A stretch of DNA of 64,000 bases from Dryocosmus kuriphilus (Eukaryota > Arthropoda > Insecta > Hymenoptera > Cynipidae). Positions 43,388-52,720 of the stretch are shown one piece after another (the stretch's first letter is position 1; each line of letters starts with the position of its first letter). The notes below the pieces were generated by a model. That model searched no databases. It was not told where the DNA came from and saw nothing but the letters and a program-made list of their open reading frames with translations. Where the stretch lies: the NCBI GenBank assembly GCA_038277395.1, contig CM076194.1, positions 135,317,230 to 135,381,229 of the forward strand, given 5' to 3'. The translations under genes were made by a program, and so were the position numbers.

Positions 43388-45370
43388 ATGGATACTCTTA
43401 GAGTACGTAAGAAAGTCCTTTCTGATATTCTTATTACTAATAAGGGTACTGACAACGTACAAAGTTTGTTAAATTTCATACAAACTGAGTACAGTCTTGA
43501 TCCTGAGCGCTTAAAAATAGTAGCTAATAATTTGAAGCTATATTTCTTGCCAGTATTTCAGAAAAAATGGAAAGAATCTTTAAGCACAAAAAGTCACTTT
43601 GAAAAAAGGTTCGAAAAGTGGCTAAGCACTGATTTTTTAGTTTCATTTTCTGAGACAAAATCAAAAGGAGGAAGGAAGACTTCGAATGTAAAGTTTGAGG
43701 ATGCTTCTTCTGCGACAAAGAGGCGGAAATTAATGTCCATTGAAGAGTGTTTCACGGCTGTTGAAATACAGGATGCATTTCTGCGCAATTTACGAAAGAG
43801 TGGGAGAAAAAAAACTGCAAATGAAATACTCGCTCTTTTAAAATCTGAAGAAACTGAACATTTCAACATTTCAGATAAATCTGAATGTGAACCATATGTC
43901 TCATACTCTTCAGAAGAAGCTTTGGCTTTAATGCAACAGGCCAGGCTATCAAAGTTTCAGTATGAAACAATCCATTCACAGGCTAAAACTAGAAAGGCTG
44001 ACATTTATCCTATCTATCCGAAATTAATAGAAGTTAAAAAAGATTGCTATCCTGCAAATATTCAAATTTCGGAAGAAGGAGCCACGATTGAGATTCAGTC
44101 TCTTATTGATCACACAATTCAACGACTTTTTAAAGATCCTAACTTATGTCTTCCAGCTTCAGAGAACAGATTGAAGATAACTTATTTGGACTTTGAAGTT
44201 AAGTACGGCATTGATGGACTTTCAACTGAAGCAAAATACAATCAGAAGTTCAATAACAATAACTTGACTGATGACTCGTTATTTACAGCATCAATGGTGC
44301 CAATATTGTTAAAAGTAAAGGACACAGAAGAAACAGTTTGGATGAATCCTCATAGTTCCTCGCCAAAACGATGCATACCTATAATGATTAAGTATGCAAA
44401 GGAAACAAAGGAATTGACTAAAGCAGAAATTAAAAATATTAAGACTCAAGTTCAAAATCTTAGACCCACAACAATTAGTACGACTAATGGCGTGTACACA
44501 GTTACAACGGAAATGAAGTTGACGATGTTGGATGGAAAAGTTTGCACAGCTCTCACTGATACACCATCATCTTCTACTTGCTACATTTGCAGAGCGACAC
44601 CATCTCAAATGAATGACTTAGACCGTGTAAAGCAGAAGAAAGTAATCAGCTCCAATTTTGAGTTTGGTCTTTCGACTTTACATGCCTGGATACGATTCAT
44701 GGAGTGTATACTCCACATTGCTTATCGGCTAAGAGTCTGCAAATGGAGTGTATCCATGAAGGAGGATAAAGAAATGATGCAAGAAGATAAGAAAAGAATT
44801 TGCAACGACTTTCAAAGAAAAATGGGTTTGATAATTGATCAACCAAGTCAAGGATCTGGCAATTCTAATTGTGGTAATACGGCTCGCAGGTTTTTCTCAG
44901 ACGTTGACAAAACCGCAGAAATAACAGGAGTTAATAGAGAACTCATTAAGATGTTTAGAAACATATTGCAGATGCTGGCTAGTAGAAGGAAAATCCCCCC
45001 TCTCTTCTTTGAAGAGTATGCTTTTAGTGCAGCAAAACTGTATGTGAGCTTATATCCCTGGTACTATATGCCTTCTTCAGTTCACAAAATTCTTATACAT
45101 GGGGGAAAGATTATGGAGAATTTTATGCTGCCAATCGGCATGTATTCCGAAGAAGCTTCCGAAGCCAGGAACAAGGATATTAAATACATTCGACAATTTA
45201 ATACTCGAAAAATGTCTCGATTGCATACTATGGAAGACTTGATTCACAAACTTCTTGAGTCTTCAGATCTTTTTATTGCATCCTTGAAGCCTGAATGGGA
45301 AAAAGTTGAAGTTGAACTTGACCAAGAACTAGATAAATTAATTGCAAAATTCGAATCCAGGAATTCATGA
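43388..45370 (+). CDS. Transib transposase (RAG1-like DDE recombinase)
   Basis: 660 residues in one exon; the start ATG at 43388 is the first in frame after a T-rich leader. It would cut the CACAGTG ends and reinsert the element. By comparison with RAG1, the catalytic acids are D276 (KYGIDGLS), D382 (TMLDGKVC) and E592 (SEEASEARNK). The zinc site is C398 and C401 (CYIC) with H566 and H571 (HKILIH), the same 2- and 5-residue spacings as in RAG1. Other family blocks are GNTARRFFSDVDKTAEITGV, YPWYYMPSSVHK, RQFNTRKMSR and DLIHKLLESSDLFIASL. Basic N-terminal segments (RKTSN, ATKRRKL) may bind DNA or act in nuclear import. Size is normal for Transib. No stop or frameshift was found, so activity is possible. 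Confidence 0.9.
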   Translation: MDTLRVRKKVLSDILITNKGTDNVQSLLNFIQTEYSLDPERLKIVANNLKLYFLPVFQKKWKESLSTKSHFEKRFEKWLSTDFLVSFSETKSKGGRKTSNVKFEDASSATKRRKLMSIEECFTAVEIQDAFLRNLRKSGRKKTANEILALLKSEETEHFNISDKSECEPYVSYSSEEALALMQQARLSKFQYETIHSQAKTRKADIYPIYPKLIEVKKDCYPANIQISEEGATIEIQSLIDHTIQRLFKDPNLCLPASENRLKITYLDFEVKYGIDGLSTEAKYNQKFNNNNLTDDSLFTASMVPILLKVKDTEETVWMNPHSSSPKRCIPIMIKYAKETKELTKAEIKNIKTQVQNLRPTTISTTNGVYTVTTEMKLTMLDGKVCTALTDTPSSSTCYICRATPSQMNDLDRVKQKKVISSNFEFGLSTLHAWIRFMECILHIAYRLRVCKWSVSMKEDKEMMQEDKKRICNDFQRKMGLIIDQPSQGSGNSNCGNTARRFFSDVDKTAEITGVNRELIKMFRNILQMLASRRKIPPLFFEEYAFSAAKLYVSLYPWYYMPSSVHKILIHGGKIMENFMLPIGMYSEEASEARNKDIKYIRQFNTRKMSRLHTMEDLIHKLLESSDLFIASLKPEWEKVEVELDQELDKLIAKFESRNS

Positions 45371-45466
45371 ACTATTTTCTAAATTCTATGTTCTGAATTC
45401 TAATTTCGTTGACGATGGCAATTAATTTATACTAAGTTTCTTATAGCAATACAATACGATTTTTGC

Positions 45467-46359
45467 AAAAATTGTTAATAACAATTACACAAGTTATTAT
45501 CTAATGCTCCACATTGAATTTTGCAACAACTGTCACTTTATTGCCGATTATTTCAGTGGAAAGCTGTCCTTTTTACCATAGAAAATGAAAAATTTTAGTT
45601 ATAAAATTGTTTATAACAATCTTGTAAATTATTTATTGCTTAATTTTGTTGGTTAATCATCGCAACAAATGTCACTCTAATTAATTATTATAATAATTAA
45701 AGAAAATCCCATTTATTTCCACCATAAAAACGACCGATTGGGGGGATTGTCTAATTTAATTGTTATTAACAATTTATATTGTTTATTTATAACACTTACA
45801 GTATATAAATGTTTCTAAAGAGGACTATGAATCACTTTCGGCCAGAAAAATGACTTTTACTGTGAGAAAATCTCAATTATGAAGAATTTGTTTATAAAAT
45901 TGTTTATAAAAATGTTAATTATTAACTAATGCTAACTTTTTGTTACCAAATATGACTCTTATGGAATCTACTTGCAATTATCGTAAAGAAAAAATTTTTT
46001 TCTATGAAAAAAAAGCACTCATAGAAATTTGTTTATAAAAATTGTTTATAATAATTAAGTTAAATATTTATTGATTTAATTCTGTTCTATGAATGCATGG
46101 GCAATAATTCAGACTGATAATGAGTTTTTATATATATTTTTTCGTGAGATAAAAATTCAGAAATTTGAAATTGCCCATTTTGTCACTATATTTGTTTATA
46201 TATTGTTGCTCTGTGGAAAAAATTAAAAAATCGAAATCCACAGTTCTCTTAAGAATTTTATGCTGAGAATTTCAAAAAAAAAAAAAAACATCCAAATCGG
46301 TCAAGAAATACGACCTGTAGCCGATTATGAAGGGTAAATTCCAATTTTTAACCACTGTG
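45467..46359 (-). repeat. Transib right terminal inverted repeat
   Basis: 893 bp, reverse complement of 42074-42962, ending CACTGTG. It starts about 100 bases after the transposase stop. Confidence 0.9.
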
Positions 46360-46364
46360 CGACG
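46360..46364. repeat. Transib target-site duplication, right
   Basis: CGACG, identical to 42069-42073, immediately after the terminal CACTGTG. Confidence 0.9.
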
Positions 46365-46684
46365 GCAGGTGGATCATTTTGCTGATTATTTTCCTCTGGA
46401 GGTGGATTTTGCATTTCAGGCTGAGTTTGTGGAGCAGGAAGATTAGGATCCGCATCCGCATTGGGTGCACTCTCTTGCGGTTGACATTCCTCATCATCCG
46501 TCTCAGGGTTCCAGGAATCTCCTTTAATGCGCTGATCGAAGGGCGTATCTCCCCTAGAAACCGAGAATCCTTTACTCCTTGGTCCAAAATCTCCAGGACC
46601 TTTTGGCCCAAAATCTTCCGGACCCATTAATCCCAAATCTCCAGGAATCCATGGTTCAAAATCTCCATGAAGAGGTACCGCGGA

Positions 46685-46845
46685 CAGTGGCGTAGCCAGG
46701 GAGTGGCTACGGGGCTAAAGCCCCCCCCCCCCGTGGGTCCCCGAAATTTCCCAGTCACTGTACACTGGAAAATTTTATTCTATATTTGTACTACTTGTTC
46801 TCTAAGGTTAGCCCCCTCCGAAAAAAAATCATGGCTACGCCGCTG
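46685..46845. mobile_element. hAT-like MITE, 161 bp, in exon 4 of the THAP gene
   Basis: Ends CAGTGGCGTAGCCA and, in reverse, CAGCGGCGTAGCCA. The flanks ACCGCGGA and GACGCGGA share six of eight bases, consistent with an old 8-bp hAT duplication. It has a 12-C run and no coding capacity. Removal with one duplication restores the exon frame (FPSAVPLHGDF). Confidence 0.75.
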
Positions 46846-47668
46846 GACGCGGATGGAAACCTGGAGGGAAACTGTTCCTGAAAAATCCAATATAATACTA
46901 TCTATGTTTACCGCGGTATCATTAAATACTTTAAAAACTCCTTTCCATACTTAATACATATTATTTTTATATTACCATTTCCTGTGGCTCCAAAACTAAG
47001 GTGTTTGAAAGATTTCCTCCACTAGAATCTAATTCCGCATCACTTGCACAGCTTGGAGGGACTGTTGTGCATGTTCTGTGTTTTTTCTACAAAGAAAAAA
47101 AAATAACAGAAAATTTTTGAATATCCTGCTTCAATATATGTATTTAATTTACAATTACTCTGTAGAAAATTTAATGAAATGATTAACACTTTTAAAAAAA
47201 AGAGTTTTTAAACAGTGGCTTCAGGAGTTCACAGATACTCAAATTTCTTATTATGAAGTCACTTCATTTCACACGATTTTAAATTTGTCAGAATAATAAT
47301 AGCAGCGCCTTACCCTTTTCTCTGATCTAACAAAAATCTCTTCGGCAAATCTTTTCCTCACTCTTGGACTGGGAAATATTGTTGGAATAGCATCAACCCT
47401 GAGTCTTTTCACATTCTCCACTGTTTTCCACATCTCAGACGAAAAATGCATCTTTAATTATGTTAATTCAAATTAAGTTTTGTTTATACAATTTCTTATA
47501 TTATATTGGTTTTACCTTACAAACGCGTGACGTTGGACTTGGTATCCAATCCTCTCTATTAATATTTTGCAGCCACAATTCGCGAAGCTTTTCATTCTTC
47601 GGAAAAGCCTCTGAACGAATACTTTTGCCGCAACAACTGTTGCAGTATAAAATACAGAAAGTCACCAT

Positions 47669-48200
47669 TATTAAATGTTTTTATCGACTTTCTTGCGTAA
47701 ATTGGAAACTAAAGCAGACACAGCCAACGTATGTTAATGTCAGCGCGGAGGTTAGGTTAATCAGGTTAATATAACCTCAGGCACTCAATATCATAAACGA
47801 CATATTCGATTCACATCCGGCCTCAAAACGATAAAAAATTTTAATATAATAAAATTGGGTAACAGAAATCAATAAAAAACAGACATTTTTACGTAAATTC
47901 TATGACTTTTCTAGAACATAAACACTTTTGCCAAAATAACTTTATTTTGAATTTTAGCGCTCCTTCGACAACTTTCGATTACGGTTCGTCTAAAAGCACA
48001 GTAGAGGGGGTAACTTGTCTCAAATCTTCCTTGAGGAACTCTACTCTACTCATCTTGATTGAAGAAAATAAAGGCGTATTCACAAACCGTGGTTACACCC
48101 TAAGTCACTCATTGGTTTATGATCACGTGATATTCGTGATAAACCAAAATGAGATTTAAATTCAAATTATTATAAACAAAATAATATGGCAGAATTGTAG
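47669..48200. other. Upstream region of the THAP gene
   Basis: Probably the promoter side of the minus-strand THAP gene. I see no clear TATA/Inr pair. A plus-strand open stretch at 47902-48159 has no recognisable motif. Confidence 0.35.
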
Positions 48201-49098
48201 ATCTAGTATGAAGACTTTAGAATAAAATTTACAATAAGGATAAATTTATGACATCTTTTCCAAGGAGTGTCCGGGAAATTCCTGAAATAAGTTATACATA
48301 GCTTTGTGTATTATGGTATTCGGACAAGTCACGTCCAGCGCATTAACAAACATCTGCAATGGAAAAAAAACGTGTAAACTCGAGAGGCTCGAAGCAAGCA
48401 ACCCTGATCTAAACTCTCGAAGTTTCTCAGATCAAAGAAATGACCCGTATATCTGTTCTTCCATAAGAAGACGATCTCTGGTTTGCTTATTCAAGCTGCA
48501 ATCCTTGATTTTAATAGCATTTCCAAGATTTTACGACAACCTTTTAAATTACGGTCGCACATGTAGGGTTTCTCTCCCTAATAGGTCCAGGAAATGCAGC
48601 CCGAGTCCTCGGCTAGTAAAAGAAAACAGAAATAAGGGTCTTATTGTTTCGAGCGCCTCATGTGTTTCCAAGACTGCTGAAATCGTGAGAAAGCTGTTTC
48701 CTCTCGATTCTCCCTCTCCTGCGAACTTAAGGGCGTGACTCGCGAACTTTAGATATTTTTAAAGACTACGATTAGCCAGCGGGGGTGGTCTATGGCCCTC
48801 AACTCGACCGGGCCTTGCGACGTGCAGGAGCAGCAGCAGCAGACCACGATTTGTAAGGCACATTTTACTTGGCTTTTGACTTGGGAAGTTCGCTCTATTT
48901 CCAAGTCCGTTTCTAGCTCAAGCTTTTTCTAATAAATGATACCTTTTGAACACCTATTAATTAATATTCAATTATACCAAAAATCTCCGAGCTTATTTTT
49001 ATAAGCCGACCGATTGCTTCGATAAGTTTAAACATTCGCGCCTTTAGAAATGAGTTCCAACCCAAGTTTATAGACGGCCCTGAGATCGGGTCGTCACA
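48201..49098 (+). repeat. GC-richer segment, possible solo LTR
   Basis: A block of different composition between the THAP gene and the right arm. It ends GGGTCGTCACA exactly where arm homology begins, has an AATAAA at 48931-48936 about 165 bases before that end, and a (GCA)n run near 48826. These are LTR-like traits, but no TG start or target duplication could be fixed. The 144-codon open stretch at 48304-48738 shows no domain. Confidence 0.25.
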
Positions 49099-52075
49099 GT
49101 AGCGACATTACCAACAGCATTTTGGCAGCCATGATTGGCGCGAAGAGCGTCGAGGCCTATTAATTCTGTCATAACCCCACTTATTGCATACAATTATTTT
49201 TGTACATTTAATGTTTTTCACATGGAATATGTTAGAAATTTTTCATTTTAAATTTGTAGTTTAGGACAAGGGCCTGACAAGATATTTTGCGTAGTTTTTT
49301 ATTCATAATTTCTAAAAGAGATCATCACCCATATAATACTTTATCTTGCAATTTCCAGAATTTCTTAAATTTAATTTGGTTTAAGGATTTTGATAAAAAA
49401 TAAGATTTTTTCGAATAAATTGAAATTAATAATCTTATAAAATTTGTAAGACTTAGACTAGAAATTACGGATTCGGGGCATTAATTCTCAAGTGTTTCCA
49501 CTAAAAAAATCAATTGTTCGATCTATTGAGTCAAACTTAGGCAAAGTGTTTTCTAGTGCAATTTCGACAAGGTTTTTAACGACCTTTCCACTGATCATAG
49601 GCATTTTAAAAAATATATATGTTTGACTTTTACAAATGAAGGTGCAAACCATATTTGAGTTTTTTTTGGAAGAAGGCACATTTTTTATTTTTACATTCTC
49701 ATCTGAATGAGAAGGTATTCATTTAATTTTTTTATTTTAAAAGAAAGCTGAGGTTTTTTCCTTCAAAAACTATCAGGCTAAAAAGTCATCTCAATGAGAA
49801 GGCATTAGTTTTATGTGAAAAATGTCTTTCGCGGATTTCATGAAATCTCGATGTTTCGTGACCCCCTGAATCCGAAAAAACATGTTTTACGACGGTGCCT
49901 GTTGTCGTCATTGTCGTTGCTGTCTTTGTTGTCGTCGTCGTCGTCGTCGTCGGAGCCTGTTCCCACGATAACTTTCGAAGGACTAATCGGATTGGATTGC
50001 GCTTTTGCACACTTCTTTAAGGCGTAAAAGGAAAGGACCATTTCGTTAACCAGTGGTTATCGTTTTATCCATCAAAACGGTTTTCACAAAATCAAAAAAT
50101 CAATTTTCCGGCTAAACTATGCGAGATACAAAAAAAAGAGTAGAAAGAAAATTGTTCACCTGAAAAAATCTACAAATTTTGTTTTAACTATTTTTTGATA
50201 AAATGCACGGTTTTTGTTTTAATCGAGAAAACGTTATTAAAAATCAAAAATTCAAATTTCCATCCAAACTATGCAAGATACGAAAAAAATGCTAAATAAA
50301 CAAAGTAGTTTACCTCAAAAAGATCTACAAATTTGTTTTCCATCATTTTTTTGAGCAGACGCGTAGTTTTTGAGTTATTCGTGAAATATGTTATGAAATA
50401 TAAAGAAAACCACTCTTCGGCAGAACTATGCAATATATGAGAAAATATTAACAAGCAGAATTATTCACCTTCGAAAGAACTACAAAATTTATTTATAAGA
50501 CTCAACGTTTTACTTTTAAGAATAGAAATCCTGCATTGTGAAAATTTGGAAAATCACAAAAAAACTTTACTAATCTACAATGTGTTTTTAAAAAATCTAA
50601 TTGTCGAGCGCGAAGTGCGAGTGTCATAATGAGAATGTATTCCTTAAGGTCGATAGAGCATTAAGTAAAATAATTTCTTTTTTGCACGCAGCGCATTAGC
50701 GTAAGAAAAATTGCTCTCTAGCGTCACTTTTCATCAACCTATGAAGATAAGTGACGTCACATATCTCACTAGTGAGAATTGTGACGCTATGTTGTAGACA
50801 CGACTATACTGCAGATCTGATTTATGTTAGCATTGCTAGGTTGGCAGCGCTGAAAATTACAATTTCAACCATCTGATTTGTCTGATTGCATCACGTGGTC
50901 TGAAAGCAGACTCTTTTGTAATGTTTGATTTTAAACTGTAATATATAATAACATAAAGATTTTGAAGCATCTCAAAGTGCCAAAATCATGGCCTTGTACA
51001 AAAAAAATATAGTGATGCACACGCGAAAAAGCGAAACCTTTCTCACTTGTACAACAATATACCATTTGTAGTTTGTAATAAAAAATTTAAATTTAATAAT
51101 CTCATTAAAAGTAGGTGTTTTGAAATTTTAAGACCCACGCAACGAATACCGAGCAAGATGTGCAAGGACCAAAAATATCGGAGCGCGAAGCGCGAGGGTC
51201 AAATATATCGGAGCGCAAAGCGCCTGATGAGAATGTGCCCGCGTGGCACGGGCAGATTTTTAAACTTGTTTTTGGTATAGAAAGAAAACTAGGGAGAAAA
51301 TACTCAATAGTTTAGACCTAAAATTATTAAATTTTTTAGAACTTTTTATGAAAAAGCAGTTTTGGTAAGTATTGGAAATCCAATTCGTAATGGTGAAAAA
51401 ACTACTGATGGATCCAATACTTACCAATACTGTTCTTTATAAGCTTTTTAAATTATACTATTTTCAGGAATATAATTTAAAACCAAACAATCTGGTGTAC
51501 ATCAATCTAAACGCAGCTTAATGAGTTTAATTAAAAATGCTTTCAATTAAAGAAATATTTCGAAAAGAAAACTAAAAGTGACTTTCAAAGGAGACAATAA
51601 AAATAAAAAGTGACTCACTGGTAGTAAGCATTGGAAATTGTATACTTTCACATTTTTAACGTTGAAAATTAAACAATTACAAAAGTACAAATCTAAAAAT
51701 TGAAATTATCAAATGAAATCCTTAAAAATTAAACAATTTTTCAAGTAGTGTTTGAAATTGAACAACTTATATTTAGAAGTGCTCATAAAACTGTAAAATT
51801 TCGAATCGTAGCCAAAGAATTTGAAACTGAACTCCGAAATATTAAGGTAGTCCAGTGTTCTTGGGATTATTTTAAACTTTTAAAGTTAAATTATTTATAA
51901 AATTACCTTACCTACAAATTTTCTACTAATGTAGTTTTATTAACATTTCTGCGACGTAATTATTAATTTTGCATTATTTACTATAACTTTTGGAAATGCT
52001 GTGTTTATGTTGTGCTGTTGAATGTCAAACTTTCCTAACCTTAAAAAAGCTTTGCTCCTGTTTTACTGTTAAATG
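49099..52075 (-). repeat. Right inverted arm
   Basis: Reverse counterpart of 36958-40946, 1 kb shorter. The junction near 49213-49230 lacks the 450-bp segment 40350-40808, which in the left arm is bordered by GGAATAT on both sides, so it was lost here by deletion between short repeats or gained there. 49330-49675 is unique to this arm. No gene seen. Confidence 0.7.
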
Positions 52076-52720
52076 CACTGATCTGTATAAAACCTGGATG
52101 GGCAATAGGCCGAGGGTGGGGGAAAAAATTTGATGCGCCGCCATATTGTGAGTAGCTGACAAGGCATGCGCAGTAGAGCACTGTTTTTCAGCGCGTCAAA
52201 TTCAAATGTCTAACCGCATTTGAACTTGAATTTGACAGATGGTTCGTAGAGTACGAGCTCTTTTGATGTCTATTAAATATAAAAATGTGTATTTAAAATA
52301 CTTTTCATGAATATTCAGTGTCTTAAACATTCCTTGCAAATGGAATTTTGCGAAATAGAGAAAAAAATTTTTTGCGGTCTGTTCAATTTGTAAGTTCCAT
52401 GAAAATTAAATTTATATTTTCATCCTTTCTCATCCGTATTAAAAAAATAAAGCAAAAGAGATGAAAATTATGTCAAGGACACACCTGTAAAGTGCTGTGA
52501 CAATTTGAAGAAAAAAAAAACTACATTTCTAAACATTATGCTTTCCAAATAAAAGTATAAAAATTCAATGTAAGTGATGAACTCGAAGAAAATGAAATGA
52601 TAAATTATTAAATCTCTACATTCTAATCATTCGGTAATTACATGAAAATTTTTTTATGCAAGATGTTTTATTCGCATCTACAGAAAATACATAACAAAAT
52701 TATTTGTGTGGTGACCAAGC
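52076..52720. other. Spacer between the 15-kb structure and the tandem-THAP gene
   Basis: Contains an imperfect palindrome TCAAATTCAAATG / CATTTGAACTTGAATTTGA at 52195-52240, a block at 52137-52170 that recurs inverted at 55337-55372, and TTTATT at 52667-52672 (AATAAA on the minus strand), a fitting poly-A signal for the THAP gene. Confidence 0.5.

Larger units (their letters stand above)
42074..46359 (+). mobile_element. Transib DNA transposon, 4286 bp, apparently intact
   Basis: Ends CACAGTGGTTAAAAATTGG and its exact complement at the right. Both sides carry CGACG, the 5-bp GC-rich type of duplication known for Transib. Inverted repeats of ~890 bp flank one uninterrupted RAG1-like transposase gene. 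CACAGTG equals the heptamer of V(D)J recombination signals, to which Transib ends are related. The long, almost identical repeats and open transposase frame suggest a recent insertion, or recent homogenisation of the repeats. Confidence 0.9.
41951..47668 (-). pseudogene. THAP-domain gene interrupted by a Transib and a MITE
   Basis: Minus-strand gene with a THAP zinc-dependent DNA-binding domain. Exon 1 (47668-47516) has MVTFCILYCNS and KNEKLRELWLQNINREDW, ending ..SRVCK. Exon 2 (47451-47314) starts MHFSSEMW, completing the CxxH pair across the intron, and has the THAP end DAIPTIFPSP. Exon 3 (47086-46976) follows. Exon 4 starts at 46877 and encodes Gly-Pro-Asp-Phe repeats (GPEDFGPKGPGDFGP) and an acidic Pro/Gln-rich tail. 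All four join in phase 0 with GT..AG introns. Exon 4 is cut by a hAT-like MITE and by the Transib; beyond it the same frame resumes at 42068 (PPVEQFPSKFRSEAWPC). The 3' end is unresolved, so the low coordinate is nominal. Could be a host gene or the cargo gene of the 15-kb structure. Confidence 0.55.
36958..52075. mobile_element. 15-kb structure with kilobase-scale inverted arms
   Basis: The outer ends CATTTAACGGTAAAGCAGGA and, reverse-complemented on the right, CATTTAACAGTAAAACAGGA are inverted copies. Inverted homology continues patchily inward to 40946 on the left and 49099 on the right. The centre holds a THAP gene, the Transib and other insertions. No target duplication or transposase belonging to the whole structure is visible. 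It may be a large foldback-type element or an inverted segmental duplication; I cannot decide. Confidence 0.5.

Noticed and set aside
43227..43472. Hydrophobic N-terminal extension or upstream gene of the Transib transposase
   Set aside because: It is the T-rich leader read in another frame; RAG1-like similarity is confined to the frame starting at 43388.
47740..47790. Insect telomere repeat (TTAGG)n
   Set aside because: Only one or two copies of GGTTAGGTTAA-like sequence, not an array.
48304..48738. 144-residue plus-strand gene
   Set aside because: No domain, no promoter or splice context, and it lies in a segment with LTR-like features.
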